A stretch of DNA of 64,000 bases. Source: DASTFY01 sp963829955 (lineage in GTDB: Bacteria; Actinomycetota; Acidimicrobiia; Acidimicrobiales; Ilumatobacteraceae). This document shows, piece after piece, positions 17,799-26,767 of the stretch (the first letter of the stretch is position 1; the number at the start of each line of letters is the position of its first letter). Position numbers and translations under genes: made by a program. The notes under the pieces are model-generated. The model was not told where the DNA came from. It saw only the letters and a list, made by a program, of their open reading frames with translations, and made no database searches. The stretch lies in NCBI GenBank assembly GCA_963829955.1, contig CAWHKS010000005.1, forward strand, positions 62,001 through 126,000. Direction: 5' to 3'.

Positions 17799-18758
17799 TG
17801 GTCGCTCGTCACGTAGGCATCCGGACGGCATTGCCGTCGCAGGAGGACCTCGAGAAGCGGCGCGAGCACTGCTCCGTCGACCCTCGGAAGCTGCTCGAGC
17901 TCGGCGCCGACGTCGGCAGCCAGGTACGGATCCTCACGACTGCGGACGATCAGGTGCTCTACACCATCAGCGAGGCCCCCGACGAGGACCCCGACAGCAC
18001 CGTGCGCATGGGCCTGACCGCCCGCCGGCGGTTCGGCACCGACGACGAGTTCGACGGCGTGATCGACTCGCAGGTGCCGCACCCGACGCTGAGCGACACC
18101 GACGCCGAAGAGCTGGGCGAGTTCGTCGAGCGACTCCACGACGGCGCGAGCGCGACGGTCATCGCCATCGCGCCGCATGGCGGCGACATCGAGCTCAACA
18201 CCGACCGGCAGGCCGAGCACGTTGCTCGCGCCTGGCCGCGCTGGAGCCAGCTCGTGGATCTGCAGGGGCTGGAAGTCCGGCAACCGTGCCTTCGAGAGCT
18301 GGCACATCACCTCGGACGAGACCGACCCCGGCAGCTTTCCGTTGCTCGGCTCGGTGATGTCGCGTGGGTTCGCCGATGCCGTCAGCTTCCATGGGTTCAA
18401 GGAGCCGATCGTTCTCGTCGGCGGCCTCGCACCTGTCGAGCTGCGGGAGGAGATCCGCGAGGCTATCGACGACGCCACCGGGCCTGAGGTCGTGGTGCGC
18501 GTCGCCACGCCTGACGACCCCTTCAATGGGGACAGCCCGCGCAACATCGTGAACCGCTTGACGGCGGGCGGCGCGAACGGCGTCCAGATCGAGCAGAGCC
18601 TGACGGCGCGCGAGCAGCACTGGGCCGAGATCGCCGAGGCCGTGGCCCGCGTGTACGAGACCCGGTTGCGGCGAGTGCCGCCGTCGTGGGTGGATCGTGC
18701 TCGCGCCCTCCTCGAGCGGGTGCGGCAGTTGGTGCGGCGATTCACGAGGTCCGGGTAG
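17795..18758 (+). CDS. Poly-gamma-glutamate hydrolase-family protein, one apparent frameshift
   Basis: The N-terminal ~150 residues precede the family motif VIAIAPHGGDIELNTDRQAEH, whose His-Gly-Gly-x-Ile-Glu is the zinc site of PghP-type gamma-PGA hydrolases. After HVARA the frame breaks somewhere in 18225-18245. Skipping one base continues with SGNRAFESWHITSDETDPGS, the second conserved block with its His. It runs on through VGGLAPVELREEIREAIDD to the stop at 18758. These zinc enzymes cleave gamma-glutamyl polymers and are common in phages and actinobacteria, where many have unknown substrates. The start is GTG 17795 or ATG 17798, overlapping the MarR-GNAT stop, so the two genes are probably co-transcribed. 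Confidence 0.7.
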
Positions 18759-18824
18759 CACTTGCCATAGTGGCGGCCCGGCGCTGATCGCTGATCGGCC
18801 GCTGATCGACTGAGGAGACTCCTC

Positions 18825-19541
18825 GTGCACATCGCCGACATCGAGTACCGGCACGACGGACTGCGGCTGGTGGGCCAGCTCGCCGTGGACGACGAGCGTC
18901 CGGGGCGGCGGCCCGCCATCCTCGTCTCCCACGAGGGCAACGGGCTGAGTGATCACTCGAAGCGCTCAGCGCGGCGCCTGGCCGAGCTCGGCTATGTCGC
19001 GTTCGCGCTCGACTACTACGGCGACGGGCAGATGCTGCCCCCGGAGGAGCTACCGGCCCGCTTCACCGCGCTGGCCGGCGACCCGCTTGAGACGAGGGCC
19101 ATCGCGCAGGCCGGCCTCGACGTGCTGCTCGCCGACGAGCGGGCGGACCCGGCCCGCGTGGCAGCCATCGGCTACTGCTTCGGCGGGACCATGTCACTCG
19201 AACTGGCGAGGGGAGGCGCCGACCTGTCCGCGGTCGTCGGCTTCCACTCGGGTCTGTCGACCAGCCGGCCGGAGGACGCCGCCAACATCAAGGCCGCCGT
19301 CCTCGTGTGCATCGGCGCCGAGGACCCGCTGATCTCGGCGGAACAGCGCGCCGCCTTCGAGGAGGAGATGCGGGTCGGTGGGGTGGACTGGCGCATGAAC
19401 CTCTACGGCGGCGCCGTGCACAGCTTCACCAACCCCGCCGCCGACGGCACGAGGCCGGGCATCAAGTACGAGGCGAAGGCGGACGCCCGATCGTGGCGGG
19501 CGATGCTGGACTTCTTCCACGAACGCTTCGGGCCGATCTGA
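18825..19541 (+). CDS. Dienelactone hydrolase-family alpha/beta hydrolase
   Basis: A cytoplasmic alpha/beta hydrolase of 238 residues with a cysteine nucleophile in AIGYCFGGTMSLEL, the acid in CIGAEDPLIS and the His in YGGAVHSFTNPAADG: the Cys-Asp-His triad of dienelactone hydrolases. The start is GTG 18825, preceded by GAGGAGACTCCTC. Members open lactones in aromatic catabolism, or act as broad esterases. No aromatic-degradation genes are nearby, so the substrate is unassigned. A second DLH-type gene, only distantly similar, lies at 46613-47281. The last ~80 bases overlap an antisense MFS-like remnant. Confidence 0.88.
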   Translation: MHIADIEYRHDGLRLVGQLAVDDERPGRRPAILVSHEGNGLSDHSKRSARRLAELGYVAFALDYYGDGQMLPPEELPARFTALAGDPLETRAIAQAGLDVLLADERADPARVAAIGYCFGGTMSLELARGGADLSAVVGFHSGLSTSRPEDAANIKAAVLVCIGAEDPLISAEQRAAFEEEMRVGGVDWRMNLYGGAVHSFTNPAADGTRPGIKYEAKADARSWRAMLDFFHERFGPI

Positions 19542-19781
19542 CCCGCGCCGCGTCGGGCTCCGGGACGACCAGCCACACGAGCAGGGCGAGGCCGATCAGC
19601 GAGGCGGCGAACCCCGAGACGGCCTTCCAACCGGCCGCTTCGTACAGCGCTCCGGCAACCGCGGTCAACAGCGCGCCGCCGGCGAAGATGACGGTCATGG
19701 CGGCGACGGCCAGGCCGCACGCCACCGCCATGGCGGCGGTGACGGTGGACAGCGATCGTGCGGGCGGGGCGTCGATAGTCG
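19462..19781 (-). pseudogene. C-terminal remnant of an MFS-type membrane protein
   Basis: Between the dienelactone hydrolase and the aminotransferase, the minus strand encodes two strongly hydrophobic segments: AVACGLAVAAMTVIFAGGAL and, after LYEAAGWKAVSG, FAASLIGLALLVWLVVPEP. This is how the last two helices of MFS transporters look (short GWK turn between them, charged tail after). No start codon or upstream helices precede it, as the aminotransferase ends immediately before it. The tail overlaps the hydrolase 3' end. I read it as a truncated transporter gene once downstream of the aminotransferase, but a small two-helix protein is possible. Confidence 0.4.
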
Positions 19782-20840
19782 TCAGGGCGCGACGCGCTCG
19801 AGCGCGGCGCAGGCCGCCTCGACATCGTCGGCGTCGTTGTAGATGTGGAAGGACAAGCGGCAGCCGTCCGCTCGCGCCGCGGCCTTGATGCCACAGGCCG
19901 ACAACCGCTCCTCGATCCCCGCGCCCAGGCCGGCGATCGACACGATGGCCGAGCCCGCGGGCGCAAGGCCGAGCCTCTGGCGCAGCCCGTCGGCCAGCCG
20001 CACGTCGTGGTCGTGAATGGCATCGATGCCGGTCTCGCCCAGCACCTCGAGCGAAGCCGCCGCACCCACCCATGCGTGCCAGGCCGGGGAGAGATCGAGG
20101 CGGCGGGCGTCCTCGGCCAGGCGCAGCGGCGGACCATAGAACGCGCCGTACACGTCCGGCGCCGCGAACCAGCTGGCTCCGCTCGGCCGGCACATCGACA
20201 GGAGCGCGGGCGAGACGACCATGAAGGCCGTCCCCCGCGGGCAGCACAGCCACTTGTAGGCCGAGCACACGGTGGCGTCGATGCGGTCGAGGGGGAGGCG
20301 CAGCCACGGGAGTGCCTGCGTGCCGTCGACGACGGTCAGAGCACCGACCGCGGCGGCCGCGGCAAGCACGGCGTCGATATCGGCGATGCGGCCGTCGGAC
20401 GACTGCACGGCGCTCCACGCCACCAGCGTCGTCCGGTCCGTGACGGCGTCGGCCAGCGTGTCGAGCGGTACCGGGCGGATCGTGACGCCTCGCGACGCCT
20501 GGGCGAGGAACGGGAACAGCAGCGCGGTGAAGTCCTCTTCGGCCACGACCACTTCGGCGGTGTCGGGCAGGCTGGCGGCTACCAGTCCGAGGAAGGTGGA
20601 CGCGGCCGGGCCGATCGCGACCTGACCAGGCGCCGCGCCGACGAGCGCGGCGAACGATCGCCTCGCCGTGTCCGCGGCGTCGTTCCACACCCGCCACTGG
20701 CCCGAGCCGTCAGCCCATTCCTCGAGGGCACGGTGGCCGGCCTCCACTGTTGCGAGCGGCGGCAGCCCGTAGGTCGCCGTGTCGAGGTAGCCGCGGGCCG
20801 ATCGCCAGGCGGCGGCCGGCGCGACGGTGCCATCTGCCAT
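19782..20840 (-). CDS. Class V aminotransferase, paralogue of the 4.1 kb gene
   Basis: A PLP enzyme of ~352 residues, clearly related to the gene at 4102: lysine in VCSAYKWLCCPRGTAF, PLP Asp in ALTVVDGTQALPW and a C-terminal SFHIYNDADDVEAACAALE that parallels SLHVYNDESDMAAVVGALD. As in its paralogue, no desulfurase Cys loop is evident. ATG 20840 is preferred over in-frame GTG 20849 because a TAGGGT hexamer lies seven bases upstream of it, matching the leaderless promoter pattern seen across this window. The reaction is unknown; an aminotransferase or lyase on a small amino compound is likely. The following MFS remnant suggests it once had an exporter partner, like the copy at 4-6.6 kb. Confidence 0.82.
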   Translation of the reverse strand: MADGTVAPAAAWRSARGYLDTATYGLPPLATVEAGHRALEEWADGSGQWRVWNDAADTARRSFAALVGAAPGQVAIGPAASTFLGLVAASLPDTAEVVVAEEDFTALLFPFLAQASRGVTIRPVPLDTLADAVTDRTTLVAWSAVQSSDGRIADIDAVLAAAAAVGALTVVDGTQALPWLRLPLDRIDATVCSAYKWLCCPRGTAFMVVSPALLSMCRPSGASWFAAPDVYGAFYGPPLRLAEDARRLDLSPAWHAWVGAAASLEVLGETGIDAIHDHDVRLADGLRQRLGLAPAGSAIVSIAGLGAGIEERLSACGIKAAARADGCRLSFHIYNDADDVEAACAALERVAP

Positions 20841-20911
20841 CGTCCGCACCCTACGGCGAGTCGATGGCCGGGACCTCGGGCGCTGCTCGACCCCGTTCGT
20901 AGTCTGCGTAC

Positions 20912-21571
20912 GTGGCTGCGCTGCGAGATGGGGAGATCACACTGGAGGCGGTGCGGGCCGGCGTCTCGAAGTTCGCGGCGTCCTACGGCGCCGACGGCAG
21001 TGAGGCAGGCCTCGCGGCGGACGGCGGTGAGATCGACCTCTCACTCGTAGAGCGCCGGCGGGTGCTCCACCGCTGGCTCAATGCCTGGGGCTGCCGCATC
21101 CGCTACGCCCGGCCGGGCGAGCCCGATCTCTTCGACGCCGGGATCGCGGTCTGGTGGGGTCGGCGGGGCGCCCACCTGGCCACCGTCACCGGGTCGCTCA
21201 GCGACCTCAGCGACGACCAGATCACGTGCCTGAGCGCCGCGTTCGAGGACCTGAGGTCGCTTCCGATCGCTCGTACCGTCGCGGGGACCGACCGCACGAT
21301 GGGTCCGACGGCCGCTGCCAAGGCCCTGTACGCACTCCGGCCGCGGGCCGTCATGCCGTGGGACCTGATGATCGCCGAACGGCTCCACGGCGGCCGGGAC
21401 GCGGTCGCGTTCATGGCCCACCTGCGCCTCGGCCGGGACTGGGCCCGGCAACTGTTGCGCGACACAGGCTGGGACGAGCCGCGGCTGGCCGCCGAGCTCG
21501 GCCAGCCGGGCGCCACCCTGGCCCGGCTGCTCGACCAGTACTGCTACGTCCGGTTCACGCTCGGGGCGTGA
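20912..21571 (+). CDS. Protein of unknown function, 219 residues
   Basis: I do not recognise this protein. It starts at GTG 20912, six bases after a TAGTCT hexamer consistent with a leaderless promoter, and is divergent from the aminotransferase. It looks soluble and mostly helical, with no signal peptide or membrane helix. Visible stretches are VERRRVLHRWLNAWGCRIRY, ARTVAGTDRTMGPTAAAKAL and RPRAVMPWDLMIAERLHGG. The GPTAAAKALYALRP block with a following PWD vaguely recalls helix-hairpin-helix-type proteins, but not enough to assign a function. Codon use matches its neighbours, so it is very likely expressed. Confidence 0.75.
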   Translation: MAALRDGEITLEAVRAGVSKFAASYGADGSEAGLAADGGEIDLSLVERRRVLHRWLNAWGCRIRYARPGEPDLFDAGIAVWWGRRGAHLATVTGSLSDLSDDQITCLSAAFEDLRSLPIARTVAGTDRTMGPTAAAKALYALRPRAVMPWDLMIAERLHGGRDAVAFMAHLRLGRDWARQLLRDTGWDEPRLAAELGQPGATLARLLDQYCYVRFTLGA

Positions 21572-21706
21572 GGTGGGTCGGTCCTAACACCGGACTGCTC
21601 TGCTGGCTCCCACCTCGAGCTCGTCCATCGCCTTGTGCCGAGAACCTCCGCGTCACCGCCAGCGGTCGCTGGCGCATCGAGCCGAGCTCGCCGCGTGACC
21701 CAGCCC

Positions 21707-22921
21707 CTATTCGACGCGCAGGCCGGAGATGGCGCGGCTGATGACCAGGCGCTGGATCTCCGAGGTGCCTTCGAAGATCGTGTAGATCTTGGCGTCCCGG
21801 TGCCAACGCTCGACGGGGTACTCGCGCGTATAGCCGTACCCACCGAGGATCTGGATGGCCTGCTCGGTCGCCCAGACCGCGACCTCGCCGGCCTTCAGCT
21901 TGGACATGGAGCCCTCGGCGTTGCGGTAGCCGCCGTTGCGGGCCAGCCACGCGGCGCGCCACACCAGCAGGCGGGCGGCGTCGATCTCCATGGCCATGTC
22001 GGCCAACTTGAAGGCAACCGCCTGGTTCATGATGATCGGCCTGCCGAACGCCGTGCGTTCCTTGGCGTACTCGAGCGAGTATTCGTAGGCGGCGCGGGCG
22101 ATGCCGAGCGCCTGCGCGCCGACGGCGGGCCGGGTGGCCTCGAACGTCGACATCGCCGGCTGCTTCTCACCCGTGCTCTGCATCTCGCGGGCCCGGGCCA
22201 GCTTGGCGTCCAGCTTCTCCTTGCCGCCGAGCAGGCAGCGGCCGGGCACCCGCACGTCCTCCAACACGACCTCCGCGGTGTGGGAGGCCCGGATGCCGTG
22301 CTTCTTGTACTTCTGTCCCTGCGACAGGCCCTTCGTGCCCGGCGGGACGATGAACGAGGCCTGGCCGCGGCCCCTGAGCGCAGGGTCCACCGCCGCCACG
22401 ACGACGTGCACGTCGGCGATGCCACCGTTGGTGATCCACGCCTTCGTGCCGTTGAGGACCCACTCGTCATTGGCCTCGTCGTAGACGGCCCGCGTCCGCA
22501 GCGAGGAGACGTCAGAACCGGCGTCGGGCTCGGAGACGCAGAAGGCGCCGAGCTTGACGTCGTCCGCCGTGCCATAGCACTGCGGCACCCACTCCAGGGA
22601 CTGCTCGGGCGTTCCGATGCCGAAGATGCCGGCGGCCGCGAGGGCCGAGCCGAAGATGGCCAGGCCGATGCCGGCGTCACCCCAGAACAGCTCCTCGAGG
22701 GCGACCGGCAGCGTCAGGCCGGTCGGGTCGCCCATGGCGTTGGCCATGAAGTCGAACCCGTACAGACCGTTACGGGCAGCCTCCTCCACGATGGGCCACG
22801 GGAACTCTTCCCGTTCGTCCCACTCGTGGGCGGCGGGCCGCACGACGTTCTCGGCGAAGTCGTGCACCCACTTCTGGATCTGCTGCTGGTCCTCGTTGAG
22901 TTCGAGGGAGAAGTCGGCCAT
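21707..22921 (-). CDS. Acyl-CoA dehydrogenase
   Basis: A complete 404-residue FAD flavoprotein of the acyl-CoA dehydrogenase family, oxidising an acyl-CoA to the 2-enoyl-CoA and passing electrons to ETF. Signatures are GAFCVSEPDAGSDVSSLRT (FAD and substrate binding), WITNGGIADVHVVVA, RTAFGRPIIMNQAVAFKLAD, and the C-terminal WHRDAKIYTIFEGTSEIQRL, where the Glu of FEGTSE is the usual catalytic base. The start ATG 22921 gives the standard N-terminus FSLELNEDQQQIQ. Chain-length preference cannot be read. A palindrome at 22930-22945 just upstream suggests TetR-type fatty-acid control. A long-chain acyl-CoA ligase is encoded at 58.8 kb, not adjacent. Confidence 0.92.
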   Translation of the reverse strand: MADFSLELNEDQQQIQKWVHDFAENVVRPAAHEWDEREEFPWPIVEEAARNGLYGFDFMANAMGDPTGLTLPVALEELFWGDAGIGLAIFGSALAAAGIFGIGTPEQSLEWVPQCYGTADDVKLGAFCVSEPDAGSDVSSLRTRAVYDEANDEWVLNGTKAWITNGGIADVHVVVAAVDPALRGRGQASFIVPPGTKGLSQGQKYKKHGIRASHTAEVVLEDVRVPGRCLLGGKEKLDAKLARAREMQSTGEKQPAMSTFEATRPAVGAQALGIARAAYEYSLEYAKERTAFGRPIIMNQAVAFKLADMAMEIDAARLLVWRAAWLARNGGYRNAEGSMSKLKAGEVAVWATEQAIQILGGYGYTREYPVERWHRDAKIYTIFEGTSEIQRLVISRAISGLRVE

Positions 22922-22929
22922 GCCCCTAA

Positions 22930-22945
22930 GTTACCCGTGAGTAAC
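22930..22945. promoter_or_regulatory. Palindromic operator before the acyl-CoA dehydrogenase
   Basis: Inverted repeat GTTAC-ccgtga-GTAAC, nine bases upstream of the leftward start codon at 22921. Its size and sequence are like TetR-family operators over fad genes in actinobacteria. The regulator is not encoded nearby. Confidence 0.5.
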
Positions 22946-23033
22946 ATTCGCCACAACCCCGCCCGAGGGTTACGGTCCGGGCCGGCTGGGCAGCGTTGCC
23001 CCAGCCAATCGCACGATCGAAGGGGGATTCCTC

Positions 23034-24626
23034 GTGCCACGCAGAACCCGTACCACCGTCCTCGCCGCCACGGCGCTCGCCGGTCTCATCGTCGCGCTCG
23101 TTCCCGGCAGTGCGTCAGCGCAGGCGACGGCCACCGAGAACGCCGAGAACGCACCGGCCGCTTGCAAGAGCCGTCCGAACGACACGCTCCGGGACCTCCT
23201 GGAGTGCGTGACGGTCAACGGCGTCCGGTCCCACCTGGAGGCCTTCCAGCGCATCGCCGACAACACCGGCGGGACCCGCGCGTCCGGGACGCCCGGGTAC
23301 GACCGCTCGGTCGACTACGTGCTCAAGAAGCTCCGCCAGGCCGGCTATTCCCCCAGCGTGCAGCGGTTCGACTTCCCCTTCTTCGAGGAGCTCTCACCGC
23401 CCGTGTTCGAGCAGACCGCTCCGACGGCAAGGACGTTCGTCGCGGACACCGACTTCGCCACGATGGAGTTCTCCGGCAGCGGGGAGGTCGTGGCTCCGAT
23501 CACTGCGGTCGATCTGCTGCTGCCCCCCGTCGGTGGGTCAACGAGCGGATGCGAGGCGTCGGACTTCGCCGGGTTCCCGGCAGGCAACGTGGCGCTCATC
23601 CAGCGCGGCACGTGCGGCTTCGTGGACAAGGCCGTCAACGCTGAGGCGGCTGGCGCCTCGGCGGCGATCATCTTCAACGAGGGCAACAGCACTCCCGATC
23701 GCACCGAGCTCCTCTTCGGGACCCTGGGGGAGCCGGGTGTGACGATCCCCGTCCTCGGCACGACCTTCGCGCTCGGCGAGGACCTGGCGGGCGGACCGGC
23801 CACCGTGCATATCGAGACCGACACGTTCGGTGAGATCCGACGCACGGCCAACGTGATCGCCGACCTCCCTGGCAAGCGCGCGCGGGTCATCCAGGTCGGC
23901 GGCCACCTGGACTCCGTGACGGCCGGGCCGGGCATCAACGACAACGGCACCGGCAGCGCCGCGATCCTCGAGCTGGCCGTCCAGATGGCCCACTCGCACC
24001 CGATCAACACCGTGCGCTTCTCCTGGTGGGGCGCCGAGGAGGCGAACCTGGTCGGTTCCGACTTCTACGTGAACGACCTCGCCGCCAACGCACCCCGGGA
24101 GCTCAACCGGATCAAGGCCTACCTGAACTTCGACATGGTCGGCTCGCCGAACTTCGCCCGCTTCATCTACGACGGCAACCAGTCCGAGTTCCCCGAGGAC
24201 CTCGTGCCGGTGCCGCCGGGCTCGGCCGAGATCGAGGCGCTCTTCGAGAAGTTCTACTCGGACCGTGGTCTGGCCTTCGAGGACACGGCCTTCGACGGCC
24301 GAAGCGACTACCAGGCGTTCGCCCTCGCGGGCATCCCGGCTGGCGGTCTGTTCACCGGCGCCGAGGACACCAAGACGCCCGAGCAGGCCGCCCTCTACGG
24401 CGGCCAGGCGGGCGAGGCGTTCGACCCGTGCTACCACCAGGAGTGCGACACGATCGGCAACTTCAACCGTGAGGTGCTGCGGCAGAACGCCGACGCCATC
24501 GCCTTCGCCACCTTCAAGCTGGCCACCGCCCGGGACCTGCCCGGCGAGGCCGCCTCGGCAACGGCCACCGCCGAAGCCGCCGGCCGCGATCGGACCGGGT
24601 TCAACCCGCACCGGGCTGCCGCCTAG
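23034..24626 (+). CDS. Secreted M28-family zinc aminopeptidase with PA domain
   Basis: A 530-residue exported peptidase. The signal peptide is MPRRTRTTVLAATALAGLIV followed by ALVPGSASAQA, with cleavage likely after ASA. An inserted PA (protease-associated) domain lies at ~120-260 (NVALIQRGTCGFVDKAVNAE). The M28 catalytic ligands are all present: His in VGGHLDSVTAGPG, Asp in INDNGTGSAA, the Glu-Glu pair in WWGAEEANLVGS, Asp in YLNFDMVGSPN and His in CYHQECDTIGNF. It resembles the Streptomyces aminopeptidase/PaaP group, which trims N-terminal residues from peptides outside the cell. The start GTG 23034 follows AAGGGGG. It is a monocistronic gene, divergent from the acyl-CoA dehydrogenase. Confidence 0.9.
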   Translation: MPRRTRTTVLAATALAGLIVALVPGSASAQATATENAENAPAACKSRPNDTLRDLLECVTVNGVRSHLEAFQRIADNTGGTRASGTPGYDRSVDYVLKKLRQAGYSPSVQRFDFPFFEELSPPVFEQTAPTARTFVADTDFATMEFSGSGEVVAPITAVDLLLPPVGGSTSGCEASDFAGFPAGNVALIQRGTCGFVDKAVNAEAAGASAAIIFNEGNSTPDRTELLFGTLGEPGVTIPVLGTTFALGEDLAGGPATVHIETDTFGEIRRTANVIADLPGKRARVIQVGGHLDSVTAGPGINDNGTGSAAILELAVQMAHSHPINTVRFSWWGAEEANLVGSDFYVNDLAANAPRELNRIKAYLNFDMVGSPNFARFIYDGNQSEFPEDLVPVPPGSAEIEALFEKFYSDRGLAFEDTAFDGRSDYQAFALAGIPAGGLFTGAEDTKTPEQAALYGGQAGEAFDPCYHQECDTIGNFNREVLRQNADAIAFATFKLATARDLPGEAASATATAEAAGRDRTGFNPHRAAA

Positions 24627-24662
24627 CGCTCGATGGCTCTTCGCCGTCCGGGTCTGAACGAT

Positions 24663-26726
24663 TCAGATCTGGATGGCGAGGAGCTGGGGCGCGATCTTCT
24701 CGAACACCAGCCCGGCCCCCGGCCGGTAGTAGTGCACGCCGTCCCACCGGTAGCCGAGGTCGGTCGCGATCGCCTCGTCCTCACACCACTCAGTGGGGCC
24801 GGAGATGAAGGTCGTGCTGGCCGGGTTGGCCGCGGCGACCTGCCGGAACAGCTCGTTGAGGTGGGCAGTTCGGTCCTCGTCACCCCGCTCCGGCAGCGCC
24901 ACGAGGCCGCCGCCGTCGACCGGCTCATAGCACGGGATCTCCAGCAGCGCGACCTTGCTGCCGGCATAGGCCAGCGCGTCGATCCCCCGCTGCAGCTGAG
25001 TGGTCACGTAGGCGTCGTGCTCCGGCGTGCCGAACTGGAGCAGGCCCTCGTCGCGGGCGAGATCGAACACGTCCCAGGCGCCCAGCACGACGAGGGTGAT
25101 CTGGGCCTGACCGTCGGCGGCGGCTTCGGCCCACTCGGTCGGCCAGCCCTCGCAGTTGCCGAAGACCCGCCGGAAGTTCGCCGCCGTGCTGATGGTCCCT
25201 TCGTCGTAGAGCCCGCAGCCGTCGAGGGCCCCGTCGTCGAGGTCGAGAGTCGACCCGAGACCCTTGGGCGCGTTCTTGAGCAGGGCGGTGGCCTGCGAGT
25301 CACCGACGACCGTGACGCGGCGCGGGAGGTTGGGCGGGAGTGTGCCGACGGCGGGCGCCGTGCTGGCGGCCGCGCCCGCGGCGACGGGCGCCACCTCTTC
25401 GAGCGCGCCACCGACCGGGGCGACGAACTCCTGCTCGGCTCCGCCGGTCGTCAGGTCCACGGGATCGGCGGTGGCCACACGGCTCCCCACCACACCGACG
25501 GTCAGGAGGGCCGCCACCGCACCCACCGTGACCCAGCCGCGGGCGCGGGCGCGGAGGTCGAGGTCGGCCCGCCACTCGCGGATCCACCGCATCGCCGAGC
25601 CGTCCCTGACCGGCCGCTCGACGAGCCGGAAGCTGAGCTCGGTCAACGCGAACGTGATGGCGACCCTGAGCCAGAACCGCACGGAGCTGTTCATCCAGGG
25701 GTAGTCCTGCTGGCGCGTCACCATGAAGACCGGCCAGTGCCACAGGTACAGCCCGTAGCTGCGCGAGCCGAGCCAGCGCAGGAATGGCAGCGAAAGGGCG
25801 GCACGGAACGTCGCCGCGCCCGGATGGACCGAGATCGCCACGACGGCGATCGAAAGGAGCGCCACGACGAGGAACCCGCCGCGGTAGAGGTAGGTGCCGT
25901 CCTCGCCCCAGCGCAGCATCACGAACACGAGCAGCACCAGTGACGACCAGCCGGCGGCGTCGAGGCCGGGCAGGCGCCAGCGGCCGGCCTGCGGCCACCG
26001 CCACGGCGTCCACACCATCGCCGTCGCCGCGCCGATGAGCAGGCCCGAGATGCGGGTGTCCGTGCCGAAGTAGGCGCGGGAGGCGTCGGCGCCGGGGTCG
26101 AAGACCACGGCCATCCACACGGTCGACGCCAGCGCGGCGAGCAGCACCGGCACCACCAGACGCTCGACCCGTCCCCGCACGAGGCCCACCGCCACCACGA
26201 ACACGAGCGGCCACAGCAGGTACCACTGCTCCTCGACGGCCAGCGACCACAGGTGCCGCAACAGCGGCGGGCGGCCGAGCGCCTCGAAGTAGCTCTGGTT
26301 GCTGGCGATCAACCACCAGTTGGTCGAGTAGGTGGCGGCGGCGACCACGTCAGTGCGCAGCCGGTAGAGGGCGTCGGGCACGAACGCTGCCGCGTACGCG
26401 CAGGTCACGATCAGCATCGTGACCAGCGCCGGCAGGAGGCGCCTGGCCCGCCGGAGCCAGAACCGCTTGAGGTCCGTCGTCATCGTGCCCCGGCGCTCCT
26501 CGAGGAGGAGGGACGTGATGAGGTAGCCGCTGACGACGAAGAAGACGTCGACACCGAGGAAGCCGCCCGGGATCCAACGCAGATCGGCGTGGTAGAGGAG
26601 CACCGCCAGCACGGCGATGGCGCGGATGCCGTCGAGGGACGGCTGGTAGCCCATCGCGCCCGGCGGGGCGGGCGCGGCGGCCGGCGCGGTGTGCGCTTCT
26701 GCCGGGGATGGGACCGTCTGCACCAT
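24663..26726 (-). CDS. OafA/YrhL-type membrane acyltransferase with SGNH domain
   Basis: A 687-residue two-domain protein. Residues ~25-390 are an acyltransferase-3 membrane domain: YQPSLDGIRAIAVLAVLLYH carries the start of the family, followed by GGFLGVDVFFVVSGYLITSL, the RRARRLLPAL loop and LWSLAVEEQWYLLWPL. After one further helix and an Ala-rich linker, residues ~455-685 form an extracytoplasmic SGNH hydrolase-like domain (RVTVVGDSQATALLK block I, LVVLGAWDVFD, and YRWDGVHYYRPG with the Asp-x-x-His). Such fusions O-acetylate surface glycans. ATG 26726 is chosen because MVQTVPSPAEAHTAP directly precedes the domain; upstream codons read into the neighbouring MFS gene. Confidence 0.88.
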   Translation of the reverse strand: MVQTVPSPAEAHTAPAAAPAPPGAMGYQPSLDGIRAIAVLAVLLYHADLRWIPGGFLGVDVFFVVSGYLITSLLLEERRGTMTTDLKRFWLRRARRLLPALVTMLIVTCAYAAAFVPDALYRLRTDVVAAATYSTNWWLIASNQSYFEALGRPPLLRHLWSLAVEEQWYLLWPLVFVVAVGLVRGRVERLVVPVLLAALASTVWMAVVFDPGADASRAYFGTDTRISGLLIGAATAMVWTPWRWPQAGRWRLPGLDAAGWSSLVLLVFVMLRWGEDGTYLYRGGFLVVALLSIAVVAISVHPGAATFRAALSLPFLRWLGSRSYGLYLWHWPVFMVTRQQDYPWMNSSVRFWLRVAITFALTELSFRLVERPVRDGSAMRWIREWRADLDLRARARGWVTVGAVAALLTVGVVGSRVATADPVDLTTGGAEQEFVAPVGGALEEVAPVAAGAAASTAPAVGTLPPNLPRRVTVVGDSQATALLKNAPKGLGSTLDLDDGALDGCGLYDEGTISTAANFRRVFGNCEGWPTEWAEAAADGQAQITLVVLGAWDVFDLARDEGLLQFGTPEHDAYVTTQLQRGIDALAYAGSKVALLEIPCYEPVDGGGLVALPERGDEDRTAHLNELFRQVAAANPASTTFISGPTEWCEDEAIATDLGYRWDGVHYYRPGAGLVFEKIAPQLLAIQI

Positions 26727-26767
26727 CGGGAAGTCTCGTCGCCCACCCGGGCCACTGGGCGGACCCG

